From NCBI GenBank assembly GCA_030141605.1, contig JAQGDQ010000001.1:2390501-2454500 (forward strand): a stretch of 64,000 bases of DNA. Reading direction: 5' to 3'. A program made the position numbers and the translations under genes. Source of the stretch: Tubiluchus corallicola. Lineage: Eukaryota; Priapulida; Priapulimorpha; Priapulimorphida; Tubiluchidae. The notes under the pieces are model-generated. The model saw nothing but the letters and a program-made list of their open reading frames with translations. It did no database searches and was not told where the DNA came from. Of the stretch, positions 27,801-39,222 are shown piece by piece (the first letter of the stretch is position 1; every line of letters begins with the position of its first letter).

Positions 27801-30800
27801 GTTTTTCATACAGTCACGACTTGCGAGGGACGTCATTTTCAAAACACCTTAACACGTACTATTAAAAATTACGAGTGTTTGCAGCTTAATTTGGTTGCAT
27901 GTAAAACTGTATTTTAAATTTTTCAAGTGTATAGTGTATGCATACTAGTTCGACGACCTAGGCAAAAGTATTTTTATTTAGTGGGCCCTGAGCGGTCACC
28001 TCCTTATCCAACGGTCCCCACCTTATCCCCAAAATTGAATTTTTGTTGTATATAATAAAATATAATGATACCTGCATGTTAGTTTCCTGTTACAACTTGT
28101 GTTGATTGAATTTGAAATTGAATTTATGAGCCCATTGACCTGTGTCTTCAGGAGCAGTCAAAATTTTTGCAATTTCGGATGCACACTCTTCATATCGTAT
28201 TCTTTCCTAGAATTTCCTTCAGCCTTTTCGTCAAAAGATTTTGAAGCCCTAACTCCTCTTTTTCACGTACATCTATTTCACTAGTTTCGTTATCTTCACT
28301 ATAATACAAATTTTATGATATACGATATATACGATACTAGGGTTTTGTATTTATGTTGGAAAATAGACTAATGTTCTCTGTATTGCAAACTGACGTTAAA
28401 TAAAGTAAACTGTAACTGCAAGTTTGGTTGTAACTTCATTAACAAATCTTGTTGTTCGATATCCGCCATTATTTTTCCTTTTGTTTGTATTATGCTCCTG
28501 AAGGCTTCGATTTTTATCAGTTTATCTGCCGTAATTACAGTCGAGGCCAAAAGTTCAAGCCCACCTGTGATTATGACGTGAATTTTGAGGTTTTTTTGGT
28601 ATTCAGTACCATATATTTTCCCTCATTGGTGGACCGATTCGTACACACGATGGCCATTAGGAAGATAATTGAAAATTGCAAATAAATGTTTGTGTTGCGC
28701 ATGCGCAGGACTTACGAGATGATGACGTCATCGCATTGATGACGTTATCAGTACGGTTGCGGGAATTGTCTTAGACGGACTCTTGGCAGTAGCTTCCACC
28801 CCAGTCGTCTGATTATGTTGGATGGTAATTCTAATGAAAGGTAAGAGGATGAGTGATCAACTGTGCATGCGCATATGTCTCCGACTTGATGACGTCATCC
28901 TCGCTGTGACGTCATCAATGCTTGTTATCCCTTCGAGACTGTGATTTCATAATTAACTTTGATTCAAAACTGAATTACAGAGATAACGAAATATTTTTAT
29001 CGTTAAACATGGAACTCATTCGTGGAATCACCATGAACATTGCTTTCAAAAAATTCTGCTGCTTCCTTTTCTAGAATGACTTGAAATGTCCTTTTACTGT
29101 GTATTAATCACTTCTAAATGCTTGGTTTCAGTATTTCGTATGACCTCCTACTTAATCAGGTTAAGTAGAATTTAAGATATGTCATATTCCTTTTTGGCTT
29201 ATTTTGTGTTTTGCTTTTAGTATATAATCTATATTAATTGCAGTGCATGGAGTGCCTAGACTCCCTCAGGCCGTGCTTTATACTTACACAAAATGTAATG
29301 TGTAGGTAAATCATAGCCTCTTATGCAGCTATGGTAGTGTATATGTCACATATATGCTATGGTAAAAGACTAAAACGTGGTCTCTCACTTTTTCATTTTC
29401 AATGAAAAGGGAGTAACTATTTTGCTTGATCGGCAAATTTATGCAAATTAGCCTTTTTAGCTTGGGTCCAATGAGGAGAAATTGGTCAAACCTGCCATAA
29501 ATTGACCCTACTAGCAACCATAAAAGAACCTTTTTACAAAGAATTATTCAAGGAATACCATAATTTAGATTTGCTAAGCGACTTGAGCGGTCCATAATGC
29601 CTACATTTTTAATATTTATTTATTACGAGTTTTCACAAGTGCAGGGTGGATTGAGGGAAACTGAGCTAACTGTAAATTGGAATTTCATTTTACATACGTT
29701 ATGCATAAAGTAGTTACACTTGTAGATTTCATATAAATAACACTATAAATTAGGAACCTACTAACCTAGTAATAAAGTATTTTATCTTATTGTTTAAAGT
29801 AGCCCAAGGTGATGTATGTACATTGCATACATATAAATTTAGTCTTCAAATATTTTATCTCATTACTTAAAGTAGCCCAAGGTGATATATGCGCTTTACA
29901 TATATATATAAATTTAATCTCCTGATCAGATAAATTCATTGGACCATGCATTATTTTCATTAATTAAACATTGCTAAATCGTTTTTTTTATATCTTGCAG
30001 TGCCTAAACAGTCACGATCTAGTCGAGCTGTGGAAAAACCATTTGATCACTGACACTGCATTTACTCAGTTGTGTCCAAATATAATCAAGGGAAGTGAAA
30101 TTGAATCATGTTCTGACCTTGATTCTGGTTCTCAGGAACATAGCCTTAAGGCAGATGAAGGTTCTCCCACTGAAGAGTCTAAGACAAAGCCGTCAACTTC
30201 AGAAAGTAAATAATTTAAATTATAAATTATATACAAACCTTTATTACTGACCTTAATGCCCTGAAGGTATTTTTAATGTTAAGCTCAAATCACATGTCAA
30301 GCTTTGCCCACACCTTCTACCATTAGTACTATATTTTATTGATGAAAAAAATATTAGAATGAGGTACAGTGTGCAAAAGTTCTAGCGTGACATCACTGGT
30401 ATCTCACACTGGGCTGCTTTATTATTACAGCATTGTTAATTTTCTGTTTTTGGTCATTTCTGCTTTTTAAATGTTTCATTGCCAAGTTGCCTAGTGCCAG
30501 ATGAACTGGGGAGCAAAGCAGCATGTCAGAGTTTGTTCCCTATCTCCAGTGACGGTTTGGGCCTGAGCAGCCGGAGCTACACTATTTGACTTAATGTGAG
30601 GTTCATAACTGAAACTGAAAACTAAGTAAAAATGCTTTTCAAACAGCACTTTAACTCTTTAAAAGAGTACTCTCTCCATTTTTAGACACCAGGGAAACAT
30701 TTCTGGCATTTTTTCGAATATGCAAATGATGTCCCAGAGAATTCAAAAATATTCTCGTAGTCTAAAATTTGACTGCTGTATAATTTTTGTGCAGTCGTGC

Positions 30801-33800
30801 ACCTTTGTTCTAAGTGTTGCTTCTACGAAGGTTTTTTCGCCTTGTCTAACAGGATAGATATGTAATTTGTCCTTCAGTACTGCTATTTCTTAATGTTGAT
30901 ATGAAACAAGTTTTTAAATGCGATTGAATTTATGCATTCACCCATGTCTGTTAATGCACACACTATTTTAAAAGGTTATGATATATATATATACATTTCA
31001 ATTGATCATTTAATAAAATTGGCAAATAAATCTCTGGGCAGTTACCAATTAGGAAATTTAAAAGAGATCTATGTTTATGATTTAAGTCTGAGTTTCTGTG
31101 TTTGTCTGCACAAAAGATGTAGTACAAAAAAGTTAATTGTGGATTTCAACAAAATTTTGTCATAGTAGGCTATGGGTTAAACAACAGCTAACTGGATTTG
31201 GCGATGTTTGATTATGAAATTTCTAGAAAAGAATCACTAATTTTTATTGGCACAATTACGTATGGGGTCTGTTTCGGCTGTAATGCTGCATAATGCTCAG
31301 AACTAAATGTACACCTAGTTTGTTGAGTATTCTGTACCTAATTTCAGAATTTAAACCTATATTAAAAACACTTTCACTCCCTTAATAGTATTTGTTTCTA
31401 ATTGAAACCAAGAAGGTTTATTTTTAATTTTATTAAGTTTCATTTATGTTTTCAATAGATTGCATAAATACCCTTTTTACAGTATGGGGTTATGGCATCT
31501 TGGCTGTGACAATTATCAGTGCTTGTTCAATAACGGGTGTCTTATTGCTGCCTGTGATGGGAAAGAGCTTATATAAAAAAATTCTCATGTTCTTCATTAG
31601 TCTTGGAGTAGGAACGTTACTCGGCAGTGCAGTGTTTCACTTAGTGCCTCATGTAAGTCGTATGAAAGAACTATATGAATTTTTAGTGTTGTATTGATTA
31701 ATAATTTCTTTCTATCTGAATATGTAAAACTGTGTGAAATCAAAAGGACATTGTATCATGTTTCCCTTCACAGATACTGCTTAACAGTGATTGTTGACGT
31801 GTGGTTGCAGAATCTGTAAATTGTATTCGCAGAGAAAGTGCAGCTTACAATGACTCACCTTGGCCTTGTTACCAACTATTTTGTTTATAAGCAAATTTTA
31901 AATGATGTTCGGCGGAGGTTTAGATAGGCTTAATAAAACCTCTAAATGTTTATTAGTTTGCCAGAAGTTTAATAATTTGTTACAAGTGCTTGGTGCATAT
32001 GGTCTGTTATGTTTTCACATAATTATGAAAAATCGATATTGAATGCTGTGACACTATGACTATACTACTAGCACTTATTTCCCCAAATAAGCGGATTTTC
32101 CCTTTCCATAATCACTAAAAAAACTGTTACCATATTGTTCTGAACTTGACCACAGTTAAGAAGTTTTAACATGTAAGTTATTGAATGGCAAGACTGACTT
32201 TTAGTTACAATACACATAACTTTACTTTTGCTTGCTGTTTTTCGCCCATTCATTTAATTTAGTCGTGTTGTTGGTTACACTTGCATCTTTTAATGAGCTC
32301 ATTAATTTTTTATTTGTTTTAGACGTTAGATCTTACGACTGGTCCTGACGTGGATCCTGATGAAAAATTCTTGAATAAACTCATTTTGGTGACCGTCGGC
32401 ATTTACGTATTTTTTCTTACGGATAGGATTATGAAAGTACATATGTTTCATAGAGAGGTATGTTATGTTTCAGACTATTCAGTGGAGATTTTAGTTGATC
32501 TGTGACATCATAACTGCAACTTGAATAGAGGATATTGCTTTCATTAGAACAAGTATATCGTTGTAAAAATGTACTTTCATAAAACATGTTGAAAGTTGTA
32601 ACTGGCATTAGCATTTCTTCAAATTACTGCAAGTCTGTAGTCAGTTTTGTGTGCTAAATTATACAATTTTGTTTTGAAGTGCTTTAAAAACACAAGTCTC
32701 AAAAAGTATTTTTGACTTGTTTCTGTTTGTTAGAAAATGATTTAATTAAAAGAGCATGTTTACTAAGTAATAATGCCACCTCTAGAGTAATTTTTAGATT
32801 GCATGGACTTCATGAAATGTATTTCTTAGCGTCTGAGCCAGCAGCTCGAAATTGGACAGCTCCTAAGTGTGGGCAGAGTAATTAGCTTGTTCAAACAGTT
32901 TGTTTCATGCAATGATCTGTTGGGGACTGGGGGTGGGTGAGTGGGAAGGCATTTAATTCTTCGGCCAGTGTTGGTTTGATCTAAATGTTCAAAATTGCCA
33001 GACACTTAGTTGGGGAAGGTATAATTTCTTTATTAAAATTTGGTGCATTTAATAAAAGCCAACACTTTGATTGAGTGTGATTCAAGGTATTGGTGTATCA
33101 TATCTCTTCAAGTATTCAAGCTAGGGGCTTGAAACTCTATTTTTCATTGGTAAATTGTCCCTTCCAACTAGCTGTAACAGTGATTAGTTGGAAGGGAGCA
33201 GTAGGCCGATTGAAAGTTGACAGTTTTTGACCAACAGAATAAATTTGCACGAATAACTGGAAGAAATGAATTAATTAAAGAACAATTGGCATCCGGTTGG
33301 CAAAATGCAAGGTTTTTTATTCAAATATTTATGAAAAAGATGCTTTTGTTAATGAAGTGAATTCTTATTTCATTTTTATGCTTGAATAGCGAAGGCACTG
33401 ACTATTATTATATGCGTTTCTAATACACTTCGGTGCACTGAAACCAGAATCCAGCACTTAAGGAAAGCATGTTCAATGATTTTTGTGACAGTGACTGAAT
33501 CCTGGCTCACTATCAAGGATATCCTTCTAAGACCAGCCGTTGAATAGCTGAAAGGTCCTTACGTCCTTCCTCTACGAGGTACATAGTTAACGTTTAAGAA
33601 TTATATTGCCTGGAGCGAGCTAGTATTGAGCAGAGGCGCTCACATGCCACTTACATGACAGTGTGCATGCCTAACCACTTAGCCACAAATCTCGCCACGA
33701 ACTGTTGTTAATTGTTGCTTATATTTGCAGCAAAAAAGAGTGGAAAGGGATGGACCTAGGCTTACCAAGACAGAGACGGCCGAGTCAAGGCTAAGTGAAG

Positions 33801-35470
33801 TTGTATCTGAAAATGGTAATCCTGTTGGCTTAAGCATAAAAAAGATTCAAGACGAAAATGATGTTAAAGTCACAGAAATGAGCTTAAAAGATGTAGGTAT
33901 ACCCACCAGATATTGCAAAGTACATATTCCACAGCCTTTAACTTATAGATGGACTTGCATAACTAACTTCAGTTGTATTGAGACTTAGATTTTCGGAATT
34001 TGCTGTATATTATTACAAATGACAGTCATAAAGTAATTAGCTTTTGCTAATTTCGTCATTTTAGAACTGGAGCTGTTGAAGTTATTACATGCTAGAATTG
34101 AGGAATTGTCTGCTAAAGTCGATATTGTCTGTAAAATGATTTCACCAGTTTACAACAAAACCATTTGATGTTTTTCAGCTGAAACCAGCATACAGCCATG
34201 AGCATATACCATTTAATCAAGAAGAAAACATCATAGCAGCAGTTGCATGGATGATTTTACTAGGTGATGGAATGCACAATTTTGTGGATGGTTTGTCTAT
34301 AGGTGCTGCTTTTTCTGATGACATTTGGATTGGCGTTAGTATATCACTGGCTGTATTTTGTGAAGAATTTCCTCACGAGTTGGGTAAGTGGATATTTTAA
34401 TGCTACTAATAACTGACAATTCTTTATTTTTATGCCTTGTCAAGTGCTCTTAGTTTTACATTGCTTGGATTGTCAGCAATCTAGCTCGAGTTTTAGCATT
34501 CATATTTGCAGACTCATTATTAACAAATATTATTGCTCTTAGCTGGCTTGCAAAGTTTTGAGAATATGTGCCAGGTAGAGTAACAAGTACTGTACAAAAA
34601 TGACTTTGCAAGTGACTTGCAAGTATGCACATAAATTTTTAATGTTTATGGGATTGAGTTGTTGATTAGATGGTAATGCTTCCAGGTGATTTTGCAATCT
34701 TGCTGAATTCCGGGATGACAATGAAACAAGCAGTTTTTTACAACTTGGCATCAGCCGGGACATGTTATATTGGCCTAGTAGTCGGCATTTTACTGGGTGA
34801 CCTGCCTGAAGCATCAGTATACATTTTTGGTTTTGCAGCTGGAATGTTCTTTTACATCTCATTGGCAGCTATGGTTAGTTCTTTTATTATTTTAGACTGG
34901 CTATTATTTACTATTTATTATTATTTAGTGTTAATTTAGTATTATTTTATTAAATTTTAGTTGATTCAAACTGCATTGAATGGTTACAATTCCAGTAAGT
35001 ATGTTATTATGCTCTGATGTAGATCTGAAACCACACAACCAAGAGTTACAAATAGAAATTAAGCAATTATTGAGTGAAACATGGAATGCACATAACAAAT
35101 GTGCACAATTAGAAGTTCATTTAAGGAAACAGAAAACCAGCAATTTAAACACAGGTCTTCAATTTCGTGGATAATTTTAACAGAATATTTACCCACTACT
35201 CATGTATGATATCTGATGATACCCTTTTTTTCCTAATTTTTTTTATTGTAATGTTCGCATTGCCTTGTTTTATATCTTATGCATGAGCAAAATTCAACAG
35301 TATTATTTTTTTCAACTTAGATGCCAGAAATGGCAAGCGATTTGGAGAAGGCACTGAAAGATGGCCGAGGCTATTTTGTCCTTCTTTTACAAAACATCGG
35401 CTTCATCATTGGTATCATTATTATGTTTATTATGGCAAAATATGGTGGAGACATCGTTGTTGGAGATTGA
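21853..35470 (+). CDS. SLC39A14: ZIP-family metal transporter, ZIP8/ZIP14 type (SLC39), 8 exons
   Basis: Predicted importer of divalent metal (Zn, Fe, Mn, Cd in the vertebrate relatives) into the cytosol from outside the cell or from vesicles. Exons: 21853-22158, 30001-30205, 31483-31652, 32323-32457, 33731-33892, 34179-34383, 34686-34873, 35321-35470; phases join to 506 residues plus stop. A hydrophobic signal peptide (residues about 8-22) leads into an extracellular domain (to about 170) containing CLNSHDLVELW. The first membrane helices follow (WGYGILAVTIISACS, ILMFFISLGVGTLLGSAVFH, LILVTVGIYVFFLTDR). A charged, not His-rich, loop spans about 272-340. The metal-site helices carry GDGMHNFVDGLSIG and CEEFPHELGDF. 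Glu replaces the usual first His of the HEXPHE motif, the known hallmark of ZIP8 and ZIP14. I cannot tell whether it is orthologous to one or ancestral to both, so the symbol is provisional. Confidence 0.93.
23919..24863. mobile_element. Inverted-repeat DNA transposon remnant (945 bp)
   Basis: The left end reads gtaaaacggggtgaataggg. The right end, reverse-complemented, reads gtaaaacgaggtgaataggg, followed on both sides by aca. That is one mismatch over more than 20 bases. Internal copies of the gggacag / gtcccta motif occur near 24092-24150 and 24826-24838, suggesting subterminal binding sites. There is no transposase frame, so it is a non-autonomous element. I cannot assign the superfamily. 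Confidence 0.75.
26771..27552. mobile_element. PIF/Harbinger-like element with MADF remnant
   Basis: Terminal inverted repeats: the left end reads aaggccgcgtttccactgcg and the right end, reverse-complemented, reads aagtcgaagtttccactgcg; cagacttttctgt motifs follow on both sides. The element encloses an open frame with a MADF/Myb-like DNA-binding region, the kind of second protein carried by PIF/Harbinger transposons. A third copy of the terminal motif (cggacgcagtggaaatg) lies inside at 27424-27440. The target duplication is not clear. Confidence 0.65.
27178..27486 (-). pseudogene. MADF (Myb/SANT-like) domain fragment of a Harbinger-type transposon
   Basis: A 102-codon frame. Residues about 40-93 match the MADF pattern: an I/V-rich start (DKLILITEDEQTVHAVEIRP), ALYDKSNPKYTHRDF, then RQLWGEVAFQL with the conserved Trp. 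In insects and in Harbinger-type elements this domain binds DNA; in the transposon it is thought to help bring the transposase to the termini. There is no proper start context, the first 39 residues are derived from the internal terminal-repeat copy, and no DDE transposase accompanies it. It is therefore a fragment within a non-autonomous element. Confidence 0.6.
28697..28922. promoter_or_regulatory. Duplicated NRF1-like / CRE-like module
   Basis: Two direct copies of a roughly 57-base unit, offset by 167 bases. Each pairs an NRF1-type palindrome (gcgcatgcgc at 28697-28706; gcatgcgc near 28865-28872) with CRE palindromes: gatgacgtcatc at 28721-28732 and 28888-28899, tgacgttatc at 28740-28749 and tgacgtcatc at 28907-28916. 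Between the copies lies aatgaaag|gtaaga, a strong splice-donor match at 28840/28841. It could be an internal promoter with a non-coding first exon, or the end repeats of a mobile element. Confidence 0.5.
29778..29923. repeat. 73-bp tandem duplication
   Basis: Two diverged copies in tandem (period 73, judged from agtagcccaaggtgat at about 29799 and 29872). Each has a tatttta-tct start and an AT-rich palindromic atacatataaattta part. It sits just before the acceptor of ZIP exon 2. Confidence 0.8.
33158..33197. repeat. 13-bp perfect inverted repeat (hairpin)
   Basis: tcccttccaacta at 33158-33170 is the exact reverse complement of tagttggaaggga at 33185-33197, separated by 14 bases, within the ZIP intron before exon 33731. 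Confidence 0.85.
33600..33698 (-). repeat. Possible tRNA-derived SINE head
   Basis: Read on the minus strand from 33698 the sequence is ggcgagatttgtggctaagt followed by ggttaggcatgc. The tggctaagtggttagg part resembles a Pol III A box. Blocks downstream resemble a degenerate tRNA body, but I could not find a good B box (ggttcga). It ends next to the acceptor of ZIP exon 5. Confidence 0.35.
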
Positions 35471-35834
35471 TTTTAATCACTATTGTTTAGATGTTCAGTC
35501 AAACCTAATGAATATGGTAAGCACAAATGTGGTAACGCACAATGTCTTGCGTGCTTGATTAATCATTTCCCAGTGATAAAAATAGCCAGTGTTTAAATGC
35601 AAATCAGCACTACTTGCCAAAAATTTTTAACCATGTGGAATATGTTCATTAATATGGATTATACTATGCATGATGTTGAAACCGAGCAGTTTGTGCAAAG
35701 GCGTAATTAGCTGTTGTTTTATTAGCAATGATTTGTTGAACCCTGGTAACCGGTTCTTTTTGGTTTTCAATATCATTATGTTTTCATAGCTACATGAGTG
35801 TGATGTTTACGTTTGACATGCCCGTTAGACTTGA
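35471..35834 (+). other. ZIP gene 3' untranslated region and flank
   Basis: Sequence directly after the ZIP stop codon. No canonical AATAAA is seen before the next mobile element, so the poly(A) site is unassigned. A 48-base block at 35722-35769 recurs near 37810. Confidence 0.4.
35722..35769 (+). repeat. Dispersed 48-bp repeat, copy 1
   Basis: ttagcaatgatttgttgaac followed by cctggtaaccggttcttt recurs in the same orientation at 37810-37858 with few mismatches. It contains the palindrome aaccggtt. Confidence 0.75.
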
Positions 35835-36458
35835 GGTAGGACTCCATGTGCACGTAATGCGTGATGCGTATTGACTGTTTCTATGCATCCGTTAATGCTA
35901 TGCTTACGATGCTCTTTGCACCATTTTCAGTTGCTGAATTAAAAAAAAATAATTAAAAAAATTGGAATCACAAATTTTTGGAAACTATGACTCTGTCGAA
36001 AGATCAGCACGACAATAATCAAGAAATAATTGCAGCAGCGGCATTAGCTTTTCATTGCACTATTAGGTTAAAAAAGCACACGCTTTATGTCATGAAATTT
36101 TGCAGGACGGAGAACAATATGGCAGATTACCACTTAGTGCAAGATGTGCAACAAGATGTAGAATAACATAATTATATGCTTTTTCCACATCCCAGAAACT
36201 CAGGTGCAATATAAGTTCTGAAGTGAAACTCAAATAACCAAGAAGCCAATCAGCGAAAACGGTCACTGGAAGCTGAAAACCTCACTAAATCACCTAGGCA
36301 ATAGCAGTTTCCTGCCTGCGTATTGCATAGGGTATTCACATTTAAAGAATACGGATTGCGCATTACGTGCACAGTCATGGAAACAGCTCCACATATTTAA
36401 ATACAAACTGTTGTATATGCACTACGCATTACGTGTTACGCATACATTGAATCCTACC
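35835..36458. mobile_element. Inverted-repeat element (624 bp)
   Basis: The left end reads ggtaggactccatgtgcacg followed by taatgcg. The right end, reverse-complemented, reads ggtaggattcaatgtatgcg followed by taacacgtaatgcg. Subterminal copies of the gcattacgt motif are scattered inside (about 36357-36370 and 36420-36440). A 62-codon internal frame (35978-36166) has no recognisable domain. Non-autonomous; superfamily unknown. Confidence 0.65.
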
Positions 36459-36980
36459 TTTATGGTTAAATTTCTGCTAGACATACAAAATGTTGCTGCT
36501 ATTAATATGCCATTAAATGTTGCTTGTTAGCATTAATGTGCCATGCATTAGATGTCTTGATTTAGGACATCTGCTAGCCAACGTTAATCCCAGTATTGCT
36601 TATTTGCTAGTTCGAGCTTATTTTATGGAATTTATGTTACGCTTAATAAGGTTTTCTATGAAATTGAGTGCATGAAGTTCATTAGTTTTGCTTTCAAGTT
36701 TTTTGTTCAAAATTTTATGGGAATTTAGAATGATAACCCTGAAAAACTCCCAAATTGCTGCTGTAGTAGTCTTTGTTTGCACTTAATTTGGCTAATCGTC
36801 TCATAAATTGCAAGCAATTATCTATTTTTTGAAGCCTTGTAAAATTTACTGGTTTCATAACATACATTTTATAAACCTCTTATGCATTAAGTTTGTTTTA
36901 TTGGTACTTTAAAATCGTGATTTCAAGGAGTTACTTTTAACTCGGTCAAGCCGCGAGAAAGCCTTTGTTTGGAAGAGTTA

Positions 36981-38416
36981 CAGTAAACCCTCGTTATAGC
37001 AGACTTTAATTATAATAGATTATTTTTTCACATATCTGATCCACTATGGTTGAATCTTACAAGTCCGTCAGTTAGTGCTTCACAGCCAAATGTGTACATT
37101 GTGTGTTTACTTGAGCAAACACACATTGCTTAGTTTTGCTCATTTGTCTATGTGATCTAGGGCATATAAATTAAATAAAGCAGTCTGCATGCCATATATT
37201 AATTACTTTTGCTAGATTAATTAACTAATGGCTGCTGAAAACTGATCTGTGGAAAGAGCTATTACAGTTAATAGTGTTTTTACATATTACATATTAACGT
37301 GTTTTTTTCCGTTATTATAAAATTGTTCAAACGACCTTTTAAGCTGCACTTAGCTGGGCAAACCACCATTCATGGCCGAAAACTCGCATATATGTTTCAC
37401 GTTCAAACATTAGGACTTATCTCAACAACAGCAATCCATGTGCACATTGTACATAAAGACAACTAGTCAAATCGAATGAAATGAAATACAAATAAAGTAG
37501 TGAACGAAAAAATAATGTAACATTAGTTTCAATGTAACATAAAGGGCGATAACTGATAATTAGTGTTAAGTAATTAGTTATTGCAATTTATTGTGGATTT
37601 TGCCATGCTTTAGTGAAAGTGATATTTCTATACATTAATTATCAACGTCTGAATGCGAAACATATATGCGAGTCTGTTATCTGAAACCTACAAAATATAT
37701 GCAGAAGTTTGTCTTCCTCAGCGGGAAACAACCAGGTCTGGACTGGCCACTAAACCATGCTTCGAGGAACGCATGGGCCTTTGGACCTTTTTCACAAATG
37801 ACGCCTTTTTTAGCAATGAATTGTTGAACCCCGGTAACCGGTTCTTTGTGGTTTTTCACTGGTGACCAACATATTCTGAATGTATTTAAACTCGTTATTT
37901 ATGCTCGAAATTATAAAGTATGGCAGGAACCTGATAAGCTTTTGTATTAAAGCTCAGTTTTTAGTGGTTTTAAAGCTTAAAATTATTTTGAGCATAAAAA
38001 TTCTATGCTTTAAAATATAGATAAATGCACTTGCAACATAAGTAATCATTCTTATCACAACAAAGTAAACACTTCTTATCACTAAATCTCAGCAGTCTAT
38101 TAGTTTAACCCTTCAATTTCAGTGCTAAATAGTCTTTAGTGTGTGCAGTATTTGTAGATGAAAATGCGTAATAATGAAGGCAAGTTTATCAACTGTTGTT
38201 ATCCCATTTCAGAAGCAAGCTGAAGGGAATTGCTTAGCGTTTACAAAAAATATACCAGTAAGTGTTGATGATTATAAACTAGGTATTCTCACTCGCTGGT
38301 CCTTTTTTCCAATGAGATGTATGAGATATTGGGGTGTCTTCATTTATGACAGCCTATTGTCATTTTTAACGGATTACTCTTCCTCCCAATTACTCTGTTG
38401 TAACGAGGCTTTACTG
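36981..38416. mobile_element. Pogo/Tigger-like non-autonomous element (1.4 kb)
   Basis: The left terminus reads cagtaaaccctcgttatagc and the right terminus, reverse-complemented, reads cagtaaagcctcgttacaac. Both are flanked by TA (36979-36980 and 38417-38418), the target duplication of pogo/Tc1-mariner elements. No transposase reading frame survives. Copy 2 of the dispersed 48-bp repeat (37810-37858) lies inside. Confidence 0.7.
37810..37858 (+). repeat. Dispersed 48-bp repeat, copy 2
   Basis: Same-orientation copy of 35722-35769 (ttagcaatgaattgttgaac followed by cccggtaaccggttcttt), located inside the pogo-like element. Confidence 0.75.
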
Positions 38417-38928
38417 TACATAGTTTGGTATTATAGTATTTGCTATCTAAATTGTTATTTCATGCATAGTTGGATACACGTGTCATTTTGCAAATCCTGT
38501 CTGTAAATGCTATTTATTTTTAGTCAATTATTTTGCAGTGCAATATTATAAGTAAACTCTCTAGTAAGGTTGTGTTGTCCTAGAAAATTATAGCCATTTC
38601 AAGCATTTATGTTTCTGTTCAGAATGCTTACATATCACTTCGAAATGCTGTTGGGCAAAATCGCTTTTATCCAGTTGAGATCCTTCATTTATGAAGCAGT
38701 TTAGGAGGTACTGTTTTGCTAAAATAATTGTATGAATCTCGGGTTCACAAGACCCAGAACTGTTTACATTTAGTTATTGGGCTTTTGTACTTTGTAGCAG
38801 TTTTTCAAATTTGCTGTGATAGACAGAGCTTGATAAGTAATTATTTGTTAGTTTCTGTGGAGAAGAGAAATCCGAGGAGTTTTGTTCATTGTTGTTATGC
38901 CATTGCTAGTCTTTGTTTGTTTATATAT

Positions 38929-39222
38929 AGACAGACAGACAGACATTTTCTGTCTGTCTATATAATTTAGATATGTGGATAAGAAATAGGTGCAGTTTGT
39001 AGCTATGGTTTACTTACCCTAATTATTTATCACGCAAATGGTGTAGAGTCTATCATTGCTTGTTCTGGTAGACGTATGTGACAGACATTTTCTGTCTGTC
39101 TATATAATTTAGATATGTGGATAAGAAATAGGTGTACTTTGTAGCTATGGTTTACTTACCCTAATTATTTATCACGCAAATGGTGTAGAGTCTATCATTG
39201 CTTGTTCTGGTAGACGTATGTG
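38929..39222. repeat. 142-bp tandem duplication beside an (ACAG)n tract
   Basis: A short acag microsatellite (about 38929-38943) runs into two almost identical 142-base units, 38941-39082 and 39083-39222, which both begin agacattttctgtctgtc. I noticed only one clear change between copies (gtgcagtttg versus gtgtactttg). This indicates a recent duplication. Confidence 0.9.

Larger units (their letters stand above)
22159..30000. other. Large first intron of the ZIP gene
   Basis: A 7.8-kb intron separating the signal-peptide exon from exon 2. It holds the inverted-repeat elements at 23919-24863 and 26771-27552, a duplicated NRF1/CRE-like module at 28697-28922 and a 73-bp tandem duplication at 29778-29923. 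No independent host gene is seen on either strand. Confidence 0.7.

Noticed and set aside
35978-36166. 62-codon frame inside the 35835-36458 element as a transposase
   Set aside because: Too short and without any DDE, helix-turn-helix or zinc-finger pattern.
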